Under the pieces are notes generated by a model. It made no database searches, had not been told where the DNA came from, and saw nothing but the letters and a program-made list of their open reading frames with translations. 64,000 nt of DNA, from contig JAYKKM010000250.1 of assembly GCA_035772405.1 (NCBI GenBank), positions 1,122,001 through 1,186,000 of the forward strand. The letters run 5' to 3'. Below are positions 20,790-31,822 of this stretch, piece after piece. Origin of the DNA: Chrysogorgia sp. JL179-B06. Lineage: Eukaryota > Cnidaria > Anthozoa > Scleralcyonacea > Chrysogorgiidae. The position numbers and the translations under genes were made by a program. How positions within the stretch are numbered: the first letter of the stretch is position 1; each line of letters begins with the position of its first letter.

Positions 20790-21540
20790 CAGTATAAAGA
20801 TGTAAATGGACAGTAAACAACAGTAAATGGAAGACTGGCATTCCATTAACCATGGGGCCAGTTGACCACACAAAGTCAGGAGTACTATCAACTGGGCACG
20901 ATATACAAATATAACAAGATGACCCAACTAGACTTTCGAAAGATACTGTTCATCTTGATCCACACTTGTGGCAATTCTTAAAAGCTTGCATTATTGCTTC
21001 CTCCAAGACGACTAGTTTAACTTGCTGTTGTGGGGGTTTGCCCTGCTGTAAAACAATGAGCTGATCTTTTTTAATTTCGGCGTCGTCACTGCTGTCAGTA
21101 TCACTTTCTGTCGATACAGCCCCAGTTGGGATGTAGTCTTTGTCTTGCTTGTTGGCATTATCATCGGAATCTGCATCGGCTTCCTCGTCTATTATTCATC
21201 TTCATGAAAATTCGTTGGTTTAATTGGTAGCTGAGTCGTAGTCATCCCCTGGTTCTCGCTGTTTAGATTTTCAATGTTTAGATTTTCAATGTTTACATTC
21301 TCAGATGGCACTTCCGTTGCTGACTCAACCTGCGATTTAGTCTGAAAGAACGTCGAAGTAACGGTTACTAGCGTTTGTGTTTTGTTCGAACTGGTACTTG
21401 CGAGTGCGTTTCGCTTGATTGCTTTGACGATGTAGCTTCTTCGTCGACGTGAACACCGTCTGGGTCTGGAGTAGGAATATCTTCTTCATCTGTTCATCTG
21501 TTGTGAATGAATCAGACTTCAACAATTCATGGAGATTCTT
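20790..21540 (-). pseudogene. Decayed THAP/Kolobok-like transposase body
   Basis: Minus frames contain DGVHVDEEATSSKQSSE, an acidic tract ESDTDSSDDAEIKKDQL, then VKLVVLEEAIMQAFKNCHKC and, further on, VWSTGPMVNGMPVFHLLL. The (F/L)VxxExxLxxxFxxCxxC ... Wx(S)xPMVxGxPxxxLLL order is that of THAP-containing Kolobok-type transposases, in which a CxxC zinc cluster precedes the catalytic region. Several frame changes and stops are present and only the N-terminal third is recognisable. It follows the THAP exon on the same strand. Confidence 0.5.
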
Positions 21541-21645
21541 ATATAAATCAAATAACAGGAAGAAAGAAATTCAACTCAGTTGGAAAATGATCTTATTATT
21601 GCAACATTAACCCCAATGAAACTGTTAAATTGACCTTTTAATTAC

Positions 21646-21924
21646 CTTATCTCGATGTCTCTTCAACCTAAAGTTTTCTTCACATCTGATCAACTGAAGA
21701 AACTGCGGTGAATGTGCGGGATCGTATGCATCTTCAGCAAAGTGAAGTGAGCAGATTCTCGTACCGGATGAAGGCTTGAATGATTTGCGCTTGCATAATT
21801 CAATCCATGCCTTTCTTCTATACTGCTGGTCCAGCGTTTTACCACCGGGAAAGTTACAGAAATCGATATTTTTATCTGAATTTTTTTGGCTATCACTATT
21901 GCAACCGTAAACTGGACAATACAT
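21646..21924 (-). CDS. THAP zinc-finger exon
   Basis: From the ATG at 21924 the protein starts MYCPVYGCNSDSQKN, with FPGGKT, then WIELCKRKSFKPSSGTRICS and LHF. This is the THAP C2CH pattern (CxxxxC, later C-x2-H) with W, P and F landmarks. The exon ends RLKRHRDK at a GTAATT donor (21645/21646). THAP domains bind DNA and occur both in host regulators and in P-element/Kolobok transposases. Downstream remnants favour the transposase reading. A 41-residue in-frame upstream extension to 22047 exists but is AT-rich and less protein-like. Confidence 0.75.
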
Positions 21925-22047
21925 CTTTTCGATTCGGCGTGCAGGAACAATACTCGAGTCTCGATCTAACTTTTCTAACAGATGCGTCTCATATATATTT
22001 TTTGGAAACATTGTTTGTACGGCAAAATACATAAACAAAAACACCAT

Positions 22048-24360
22048 TTATAGTAAGTTGTACAAAGTAGTTACACAATCGTTTTACAATTTGTACAGTA
22101 TGTCTTAATAATTCACTACTAGCAATGTTTCCAAAGTGCGATGATTCCTAAAAGCTACTGTTGCGTCTCAAGCGCTTACCTTGCTTATGTTGTCATCAAA
22201 TGTACAGTACTGCCTAGAATTAACCTAACCTTAACATAAATTAGCGCCGAGATGGCTGCTTAGTTATAAGCTCTTGTAAAATTGGACCTTTATCCTTGGT
22301 ACGCCTAGTTTTTCTATTCTGAAAAGGCGAAGGTGCATCCTAACCATCTGTGGAACATTTTGGGATAAAAGTTTGACAGCAGTATGCTACAATATTCAAG
22401 AAAAAGCCTCATTTCGTTGAGGCTGGTGGAAGTCGTTTAAATTTATTCAAGCGCGAAATAATTCATTGCAAATCAATCCGTCAACTTGGGCTCATGTAGT
22501 CTCCCTTGGACTTCTTGCTCGCACAAGAGGCACCAGAGGCGGAAAGGACAGATCTTTATCGCAGTCGCGCTCGATTTCAGTGGTTACAGGTCGCCCTCGC
22601 GTTATATTTCAATCATCGTCTTGTGCAAACTTGTCTAACTTATTAAATATTCAAGCTGGCAAATGCACGACCTGTGTTCAATCAACCGAACCCAACAACA
22701 AAGAAAGTGTGACCAGTACAAACAACTCAGCGGAAAAGAGCCATCAAACTGGTATTAATCTAAAAATAAGTAGTGATACTGACTCAGCTAATGTGTATGA
22801 ATTCAGGGCAGATAGCTCACTTTGCTGAACAAAATTGTTGTGTGTTGGCTAGAATACAATGCTATGGGTAAACATTCTATGGTAAACATGTATGTAGCTG
22901 ACTGCATCAATGTTAAACCTGCTCCGCATATTATCTCACTTCTAAGACATAGTTGAAATAACTTTGGAATTTGTGATGAAAATACTGTATTGACAAAAGT
23001 TGATCGTATTGCAAAAGCTTAGATAAATATCTATGATATTCTTATTCTTATACTGAGCATTGAAATGAGTGATCAAGCTAAGTTTGTGATTGGTCCATTT
23101 TTATAGCGATTTTTTAGATTTTCTATGTGGCAACTACATGCTGTGGCGCAATTTTCAAATTGTCAATCAAAACGAGCTGTTATTCTACTTAAATTCTCTT
23201 GAACTAAGAGTTGGGTCTAATCAGCAAAAACGTTTGTCCTTATGTAAGATTTGTTTACATAAATTACATGGTCGAAGACGATGCCCGATGGAAAGAAGCA
23301 CTTTGTCTATTCACAATTATTCGGTGAACACGTGCAAGCCCCAACATCGTGTCTTCACTAGTTCACTGTCAACAGTTCCGACAGCAAAAACAGAGTGTAA
23401 TTACTCCGAACAACATCTGGCCAATTTCAAACGCAACATCATATTGTGTCGGTTAGACATATAGACTAGTTGTTATACCGTGGTTATACTTATCTGTAGC
23501 TTATAAACTTTAATATATTAACCAGCTAATGATAATGGCTATTGCGGCATTGCCTATTCTGTTATATACTAAATTATAATATAATTCAGTTGTCATAGTG
23601 TGGCTTGTTTAATACAGAATGACAAATAAGTTCCCAGTGACATAAACAATTGATCTTCACTGCTTATTGGAAGACAAAATGTTTAAACTAATGTATATCA
23701 TCTCTGCATGTCTTCCTTCAAAGCGCAAATTCGCGCAAGGCCACGCTAGCGTTAATCGCTAAAATTACGCTATAATAAACTGCGTTTAGTACGTCAATAA
23801 AATTAAACGAAACTAACCTGAACTTTCGTATATGAGATAGGAATTCCCTCGATAAGAAAACGATATTAAGTTCACCAAAACGCGATACACAATACACTTC
23901 CAAGAACTTCCAATGCCAAGACGCGAATATAACAACTACCAGCTGCAGACGCCGACGAAATGACGCCGTGCCACGCTGTGCCTGACGCCAAACACCACCA
24001 CGTGAACAACGTTGGTGCCAGTCTCCACGCGACTTTCGAGTAACCAATCGTGCATAAAATCGAATACAGCAAAGAACCGCAACATTTTAATATGAATATA
24101 TAATCATAAAAATAATATATATGATGTAAACAAAGAACGTAATTAGAAAGAAATGTAAACGCAATATAATTATTTTAGCTGCTTTATTGCTGAAATAGTA
24201 TACATATTGTTTTGGGTTGGTTATATAGAACGGTTCTGCGTCGATTTTGAAATGTTCTCATTCTGAAGTGTTCTGATCATATTTGTGAAAATAAATGTAA
24301 TAATAATTAAAATACGCACCAAACAGCAGGCATATAGGTTAGCTATAAAACTCTATTGTC
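22048..24360. other. Low-information stretch with two unknown ORFs
   Basis: Plus frames at 22466-22828 (Ser/Thr/Asn-rich, containing GKCTTCVQSTEPNN) and 23090-23464 (with CKICLHKLHGRRRCP, a possible zinc cluster) have more codon structure than their surroundings. They match nothing I know and may be remains of a retroelement first ORF. The rest holds no recognisable gene. Confidence 0.3.
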
Positions 24361-25160
24361 CAAAACAACGTCGCACTGACGCCGCGTTTTGCCCATAAGA
24401 GTTATAACGGAAATGATCGACGTATGCTACCACATTTCGACAGAAAATCGACGTCGAAATCGAAATCGGTCAGCTCACGGTGTACCGGAACACAGAATAT
24501 CGCATCATTGAAATTAGGGTTAGTATTTCTTTATTTCAGGGTTAGGACTAAAGTTTTATTTGGGTTATGGTTAGAGTTTTTTGGATCCTGTTCTGCTTCT
24601 GAATCCTGAAAAAATAACTTTGATAAGGCGCATGACGTAGTCTGTGTCCATTGTTTACCGGTACACGGTGATGTAACCTCGAAATTAGGACGTAATTGTG
24701 CTAATAACGGGAATGCTACCGAAATTCGAGTCGAAATGACGATCGACGTCCGCACTGACGGTCGCTTTTCGACCGAGCGAAGTGTTGGCAGCGTAAATGC
24801 AACCGAAATTTGACTTCGAAACAACGTCTTTAACCGACGACTTCGAAACAACGTCTTTAACCGACGTTGTCACAACGTCGACAGAACGACGTCTGGACAA
24901 CGTCGATATCACGTTGTGCTAACAACGGAAATGCTACCGAAATTCGAGTCGAAATGACAACGTCGCACTGACGTCGCATTTCGACCGCGATGTGTAGGTA
25001 GCGGAAATGCAACCGAAATTCGAGGTCGAAACAACGTCTTTTACCGACGTTGTCACAACGTCGACAAAACGACGTCCGGACAACGTCGATATCACGTTGT
25101 GCGACGTCGCGACCTGATTTCAACCAAAAATCGACGTCGCTACAACGTCGTGTGCCCACT
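24361..25160. repeat. ACGT-rich repetitive element with ~183-bp tandem unit
   Basis: The region is dense in AACGTCG / CGACGTT words in both orientations. A block containing CAACGTCGATATCACGTTGTG recurs at 24898 and 25081 (offset 183 bp), preceded in both cases by GCAACCGAAATT and TTGTCACAACGTCGAC. The right edge is CGTGTGCCCACTGGGTT, so the reverse complement begins CCCAGTGGGCACACG. It appears to be a repetitive non-autonomous element or satellite. Open frames in it on either strand are not genes. Confidence 0.7.
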
Positions 25161-27995
25161 GGGTTATTCAATTGAGACAATTCGTTCATGATGATGACTA
25201 CGACATCTTTGGAATTTCGGAATCCGGGCTAAACTCTACAGTTAAAAACGCTGAAGTTGAAATTGAGGGCTACAAAATCTCAAGGCTGGACAGACAGAAA
25301 AAGGTGGGAAGGTGTGTGTGTATATACACGTACATCACTGAAAACCAAAGTAATAAAGGAGCTAACCGGAACATCAGCGTCAGGCTTTCACCAGCTGTGG
25401 TTAAAAGTTCAACATAAAAAATTGAGATCTATTATGTTGTGCGTTACTTATAGACCACCCGATTGTCCAGTTACATGTTTCGTGGATGATTTCATGGACA
25501 ATTATACACAGGCGCTCACTTTGAGAAAGGAAGTGTTTGTGGTGGGCGATCTAAACTGTAATCTGTTGAAGAGTTTACCAGCCTAAATCTGACACAGCTC
25601 GTGACTTCGCCAACAAGGGTCACACCCCATTCTTCGTCATTGATTGACGTCATCATGATGTCAAATACCACCTTAGTTGTCGAAAGTGGAGTGGTCGAAA
25701 CTCACATCAGCGACCATTATTTGACTTATTCTTTGCTCAATCTCAAGCTGCCTAAGCCGTCACCTAATTACGTGATAGTTTTGTGATAGACCTAGCACAG
25801 GTCCTGTGGTTGGAAAACGCTCTGATTGATGATGTGAGTGAGAAAGTCGATCACTTCAACACTAACTTCCTGCAAGTCCTGAACAGACATGCGCCAATCA
25901 AAACAGTTAAGATTAGACATCGCCATTGTCCATTCGTTGACAAAGATATAAAAGATATCATGGTCAACAGAGATCAGTTACTCAAGATCGCCAAGCAAAC
26001 TCGTACGCTTGAAGACTGGAGGAATTATCGTACGTCACGTGAGAATGTTAAGATCCAGTTATGGGATGCTGAAAGAGAGCACGTGCAGATAGAATTACAG
26101 CATTGCAAGAAGAACAGCTCCATGTGGAAAGTAATTAAAAGTTGCATTCCCCGCAAGGAAATCTCTCAACCAGTGTACTCGAGGGATCTTTAGGAAATAA
26201 CAGAAGAATTCAACGCATTCTTCGTCTCCGTTGGAAATAGAGCATCAGAGACGTCTTCGTCCTTGGCTGCTGAATATAATCTGCCGACGCCATCGACTCC
26301 CACTGTAGCACAAGTAATCCTGGAGTCCGACAAGTTTCAATTCCATGCTGTATCTTGTGAAGAGATTCGAAAGACTGATGTCCTTTCCATCAAACAAAGC
26401 TCCTGGGTACGACAAGATATCCATGTCTGTAATCAAGGATGCTTTGCCATGTATTCTCTTCACTCTTACGGACATGGTGAACCGGTCGTTAATGTCGTCC
26501 TTGTTTCCGACTGCCTGGAAGACATCTGAAGTCATTCCGTTATTGAAAGACGGAGACCACAAAGTGGCGAACAATAACCGTCTCGTTGCTTCCCGTTGCA
26601 TCAAAGATATGCGAGCGCATAGCCTTAAATCAGTATACTTCATATATGAAGAAAAACAAGCGTCTTACTGAGCATCAAAGCGGGAATAGACAATCACATT
26701 CAACAGAGACGCTGAACATCATGATGTTGGATAAGATTCTGGAAGTTATGGACTCTATAAAGCTTATGGTTGTGGTTCTCTTAGACTTGTCTAAGGCTTT
26801 CGACAGTATTGACCATCGTCGGCTGCTTGTTAAATTACAAGCGCTGGGAGTCTCTAGAACGGCGTTGGAATGGTTTAGGAGTTATCTCTCCGAGCGCAAG
26901 CAGTACGTTCGAATCGGCTGTGAAGTCTCAAGCACTACACGAATGTCAGCACATGGAGTTCCACAGGGCTCCATTTTGGGTCCTGCCTTATTTAATGCCT
27001 ATATTAACGATTTACCCGCAGTCCCAGAAGCTGGCTTCTTAGAGTCTTACGTTGATGATTCGAAGTTGTATTTGTCATTCCCAGTCAATGATGCTGTCGC
27101 CCTACAGATTACCGACGATTTGAAGAGGATTGTCGCATGGTGTTGCCACAATAGCCTGTTGATAAATCCTGATAAGACCAAGTTGTTACTATTAGGGACA
27201 CGCCAGATGCTGCAGAGGGTTCCTACAGGATTTCTTGTAACTCTATTGGGGAAAGAGTTGTTGGCTGTTCCTTCAGTCAGAGATCTTGGGATACAAGTGG
27301 ACGCGACATTAAGTTATGATGAACACATCACAAACACGGTTTCTGCATGTATAGCTAGTTTAAGTCAGATCAGTAGAGTGAAGTACGTTTTTGACACTAG
27401 GACTTTGCTGAATATCATTAACGCTTTGGTGTTTAGCAAATTGTACTATTGCTCCTCAGTCTGGTCAAACACATCCAAGAAGAATGTTCGTAAGCTCCAA
27501 AATGTGCAAAATTTCGCAGCAAGAATTGTAAGCGGCACTAGAAAATTTGATCATGTAACACCAGTCCTTAAGGAGCTAAATTGACTGCCTGTCAGCCAGA
27601 TGATGCTGTTCAGATATGGCGTTTTAGCTTTTAAATGCGTGAAGGGGCTAAGCCCAAGCTATCTTTCTGATAGATTTACAACACATTCTATGGTTCATAC
27701 AAGAAATACACGAAATAAGGATAAGTTGAATATTCCCGCATATAAGTCAACTGCTGGTCAGCGGTCTTTTTTGTATCGGGCCGTATCGTTGTGGAATTCA
27801 TTGCCATGCGATCTTACCGACAGCACAAGCATTGTCATTTTCAAGAAAGATTTTAGGAATTATTTGTTAGAGCAATTTTTATGCACTTAGGTTTTTTAGT
27901 ATTAGACTTGATATAATAAGCTAGTTAACTCGATTTTGTAAATTAGCGTGAAAAGCCCAGTGGGAACGTTAATAAATGTTATTATTATTATTACT
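25161..27995 (+). mobile_element. CR1-like LINE with EEP nuclease and RT, decayed
   Basis: The 5' part is an endonuclease/exonuclease/phosphatase domain in three frames: YDIFGISESGLNS, CVTYRPPDCPV, VVGDLNCNLL, SLIDVIM and ISDHYLTYS. A linker follows, then the RT. The 3' end is AATAAATG plus (TTA)n at 27975-27992, a typical LINE tail. Frame changes occur at about 25320, 25595, 25790, 26190 and 26570, so the element is inactive. It abuts the ACGT-rich repeat on its 5' side. Confidence 0.85.
26586..27890 (+). pseudogene. LINE reverse transcriptase, YVDD motif
   Basis: The longest frame (26586-27584, 332 aa) begins at RT motif 2/3: VASKICERIALNQY, HQSGNRQSHSTET, VVVLLDLSKAFDSIDHRRLL, HGVPQGSILGPALFNAYIND and FLESYVDDSKLYL. 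D in LDLSKAFD and DD in YVDD are the catalytic aspartates. The next frame (27600-27890) has LFRYGVLAFKCVKGLSPSYL and ends NIPAYKSTAGQRSFLYRAVS, WNSLP, the CR1/Rex-type tail. A stop at 27584 and one frame difference separate the two. The order is collinear with a full-length RT. Confidence 0.85.
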
Positions 27996-28060
27996 GCGGT
28001 TCGGTTCGGTTCGGTTGCGATGTTGTGGTCGACTCATTCGACCGCAACCGCAAGAGTATT
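27996..28060. repeat. GGTTC pentamer run
   Basis: A short (GGTTC)n run of about four units occurs at about 27999-28018, immediately 3' of the LINE tail, followed by CGACC-rich sequence. Confidence 0.6.
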
Positions 28061-28301
28061 GGCGACCGTACACTTCGGATTCCGATCTCGCCCGATCGTA
28101 AGAACATGAAAGCAAATGAAATTATATCTATTGAATGAGTATTCTGGACGCTATTGTGTCGGCAAACGATGATTTATACATTATTTTTAAGAGTGTTTTG
28201 TCTGAGTTGGTCAAACTACATTCTTTATTGTATGATATTGATTCTTACTTCAACCACATGTATGGCTGTGTGTCGTTATTAAGAACGAGTGTAAATGACA
28301 A

Positions 28302-28378
28302 ATTGCAAAGTGAAAAGGTGGTAAACTGCCAAGATTTTTAATAACGAAATACTAACGTTTCGAGCCTAGGCGTTCAGA
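28302..28378 (-). repeat. Hammerhead-core-like hairpin repeat, copy B
   Basis: The plus strand begins TTGCAAAGTGAAAAGGTGG, then TAAACTGCC, and carries ACTAACGTTTCGAGCC. On minus: CTGAACG...GGCTCGAAACGTTAG. The CUGANGA box is degenerate (CTGAACG). It is the same module as copies A and C, with point changes. Confidence 0.45.
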
Positions 28379-28379
28379 T

Positions 28380-29190
28380 TATGACCTTTAAAATTTAAAG
28401 TGATACAAGGCTCGAATTAATAGAAAAATCGTACATGCACAGTGTGCACCTAATTTTTTTAACTACCTGCACTGCAAATTATTTGTGTGCACAGAAATGT
28501 ACAATACTAAAAATCTCTTAAAGTTAAACCATAATTTTATTTCCGTTTAAAAACTGGATGTAGTTTTCTTTAATTAATTTATTATGTGCAAAATTCAGAT
28601 TCAAGATCCAGAGTATCTGTTAGTGTCAGACTCACTCTCGCTCCGACTTAATGAATCTGTATCATCAAATCTATGTCTTCCATGTCTAATTCCTGAGGCC
28701 CGGCTTGGACCATATGGTTTCACTGACATTCGTCAGTGTTGTTTCCAACATAACCACTACAAATTAATTGCCTCATCTGGGTTGTATTCACTGGTATTTT
28801 ACAATACAATTCATGTTTACAAACATGAGAGCTTAGAGTTTGGTTAGACAGAGATGCACGCCAGTTATTTTCAACAGTAAATACAGTTACTGCAACAAAT
28901 CATATTAACTTGTTAAATGGTTATATGAAGAGTAGCCAATTTTCTACCTGCACAAAGTGCATGAGAGACAAACGTTTACGTGCATTTGTGCAGGTGTGCA
29001 TGCGGTATTTCGAGCCTTGTAATACGACTGGAAAAACGGGTCTTCGATAAAATAAGTAAGGTCATGGTTACTGATCGACGGTAAAAAAGGAAGCAAATTA
29101 CTTACCATTTCGTGATGGAGACCTTGACGAAACTACTTAAAGTTTAGTAAAAAAGTAGAATGTTGCATAGACAGTGTTTGGGATATACTG
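28380..29190. other. Spacer without recognisable gene
   Basis: AT-rich sequence. A short plus frame at 28584-28847 has no recognised motif. Nothing else is supported. Confidence 0.4.
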
Positions 29191-29272
29191 TATAGCAAAG
29201 TGAAAAGGTGGTGAACTGTTAAGATTTTTAGCAACATATAGGCTGACTTTCGAGCGGTGCCCTTCGTCAGAG
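29191..29272 (-). repeat. Hammerhead-core-like hairpin repeat, copy C
   Basis: The minus strand reads CTGACGAAGGGC, ACC, GCTCGAAAGTCAG. The CUGANGA box (CUGACGA), a stem GGGC/GCUC and GAAA are present, but one base of the following ACGTC is missing relative to copy A. It is flanked on plus by TATAGCAAAGTGAAAAGG. This is the most complete of the three short copies, but catalytic competence is unlikely. Confidence 0.5.
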
Positions 29273-29279
29273 TAAGACC

Positions 29280-30600
29280 AAAAGATATTTTAAACTGCTG
29301 AAGGACATCTTTACTTCGAACGCGAGATATTTTATCTTTTCAGCATGATTTAAAATATTGCATGACAGACACAAAGCATGTCTTGTCGTGTTATTGATGG
29401 CATTAGTTCCCAATAGTGTCAGAATTCAATATCTGCGACCATACATCGGCGCGCGTATATCCGGCGTAAATTACTTGTTTGTTGAATTAATTGTGCAAGT
29501 TAGAATGCTCCAGAAACACAGTCATATAACAAGAGCTTTTAAATTGCAGTATGTATATATTTGGAGTCTCGCTATACCTTTCACTGCCTGTTGGCCATGA
29601 TCATATTTACTATGATAAATCGACAAATAATATTGATTCAATATACCAACATGTCATAAGACGACAAAATCATCAAGCGTTAAAGATTGGGCAGTGTACT
29701 ATAGCAAGGCAGTTTTTCCACTAAACTGCAGATTGCAAGTCTACGGTAGTATTAACTTGTTGCTCGTCGGACTGTTTTTATTGGATTAAATAGCGATTGA
29801 GTGATGAACCAGGTGGGTAGTGAAGCGAGTTTATTTGTTATTTATATATATCCGAGCGCTGGTGCAGTCTACTCTAGGAGAAAACTATGTTAACAAAACA
29901 TATATTTTGTGTAAAAGATTGACAGATGATGTTTGACTAATTAACTTCCGGTGGTCGACTCAAGTCGGGGCACATATGATACGAAAGGTCTCCACTAAAA
30001 ATGTTTCCAATATATAAGTTACCACAGCTTTCAATTACAAAATTTTCAAAACGACTGTGAACATTAATCTATCATGTAGCCGATTTTCAAGCTAAGATTT
30101 TACCTAACAACTACATTAGACGTCAAAACAAATAACTACCGAAATCACTACCGCGAGACGCGCAGTCAACGGCCTTCCGAATTGATGTAAACACGGACTC
30201 ATTGCCTTTCTGGTCTGGTTGCCTGTAATTTGTCCTGATTGTCGACAAAATTAACAAGTAAGAACATTTTAATAGCGATTTAATACAATTCTTGTGTAAA
30301 AAATACCAAACAAACCCGCTTTACTGTTAAACTCGCTTCACGTTACGGCTCCCTGTGATAATGCACAAGTATTTATTTTAAGTTGCCACAAGTTCTCCCA
30401 GACGATATTATCAAATTCATAGCAAACGATATTATATTCTGAAATAAGTAATATTCTTATAATAACATTGGTGCAGTAACTTAGCATATTTTGACAACTT
30501 CCCCATTTCTAATTCGAACTGCAACAGAACTTAAACCATGTGTCAAACGACGCCAAACTTCGGAAATAAACGACATATTCCGAAATACGATTGCGGTAAA
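29280..30600. other. Upstream region of coiled-coil gene, no gene seen
   Basis: AT-rich with scattered open frames that lack motifs. It may contain the promoter of the gene starting at 30828, but no clear TATA or initiator could be assigned. Confidence 0.35.
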
Positions 30601-30604
30601 TATT

Positions 30605-30775
30605 GCGGTTATGCACCTATCAATGTTAATCCCGCGGGGGGCGGGAAAAGGCAGGGTTTTGACAAACTATGATGTCCCGTGGGTGTGGATTTTGATATCG
30701 CAAGATTGCCCCAGGGTGCGGATATTTGAAATATTTTATCCCCTCCCCTGGGAAATTTGATTAACTCGTGCCCAG
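30605..30775. repeat. G/C-run dispersed repeat, copy 1
   Basis: This begins GCACCTATCAATGTTAATCC, then a G-rich run, GGGTGTGGATTTTGAT, GCCCCAGGGTGCGG and CCCCTCCCCTGGG. An inverted copy lies at about 41090-41270, which in reverse complement begins GCACCTATCAATGTTCATCC and shares the AGTCCACACCCAACAGG block. It overlaps the region just upstream of the coiled-coil gene start and may supply promoter sequence. Confidence 0.65.
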
Positions 30776-30827
30776 TCTTCCCATGTGCTGCACGCCGCTT
30801 GCTCAAATTAAAGCTGAATTCTTGAAA

Positions 30828-30852
30828 GATGGCTTCCTCCGAAGAAACAAAG
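30828..30852 (+). CDS. Coiled-coil gene, putative first exon
   Basis: The ATG in an AAGATGGCTTCC context encodes MASSEETK followed by a GTATGT donor. It is the best upstream start for exons at 35113, 35959 and 36175. The link across a 4.3-kb intron is inferred from orientation and a compatible phase, not proven. Confidence 0.4.
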
Positions 30853-31822
30853 GTATGTTTATAGCATCCTTATTAATAAATTGTATTATCTCATGCATCA
30901 AGTTGCATTTTGTTGAAAAAATCATTTTAACTTCCCATTGTTTCTGACAATTCAATTTATTTATGTGACATCTTGAAATAAAGCTTAGAAAACATTATTC
31001 AAAACTTGTGTATTCTACTATATTTAAATTAAAATATGCACTACCTCTTGTTTTGGCATTTTATTTCAAAAAGCTGCACACTTTTGTGCAATTCCCAGAT
31101 AAGTTATTATGCATCTCGCCGAACTGTGGTAACACATTAAAAATTTGTATCGTGTTCACGCCCACACCCATATTTATAAGCTTTTTAGTTGAATCACTTA
31201 AATGACTATAACTATGCATGTTAATACTACAGTTACGGTCACGTCACTACGGCGTGCGTTGTTTTCGAAACTTTGCTACCTCTTACTTGGTGCAAAGTCA
31301 ATCAAATATAGTATTAAATTGATCATAAAGTTTGGGTGATTCTGAGGATATATTTTTTGTGTTGTCTATCGCTGGAATTATTCGTTTATTTTGGATTCCA
31401 TGTCTTGGTCGTCAGCTTGTTGTTGTGCTCGCTACAAATCGGGAATTTTGGTTTGTGGTCATTATCTCGTCTACCGTTTAATGGATTTGTTTTAAACTAT
31501 CTCTGTGAACTTCGCACTTTGTTCCTGTTGACCTGTCAAGTTTTGGTGTCTTTTGGTCATACAGAATTCAAACTACACTCATTTTATGATTTTGACCGTT
31601 GGAAATTCATTGTCATTTAATCTTATATTATGTCAAGCGCCGCCCGCCATAGTAACTACCTTATGAATTTGTGATCGTTTGTCAGTCGTCTGCAGTCTAT
31701 TATGAATATCCATCCTAGAATTGTGTCATCTATATAATCTTCTGTTTCCTGGTGCAATTTTGGAATTTATTTCGTGATTATCATTTTTATCGCTGTTTTG
31801 AATTATTCACGGTCGTCGTAAT

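Noticed and set aside
24520..24580. TTAGGG-like words (AGGGTTAGTATT, CAGGGTTAGGAC)
   Set aside because: Only a few non-tandem matches are present, so this is not an interstitial telomere array.
24531..25189. Three minus frames rich in Arg/Asp/Val
   Set aside because: They are produced by the repeated ACGTCG words; similar frames recur at the repeat period.
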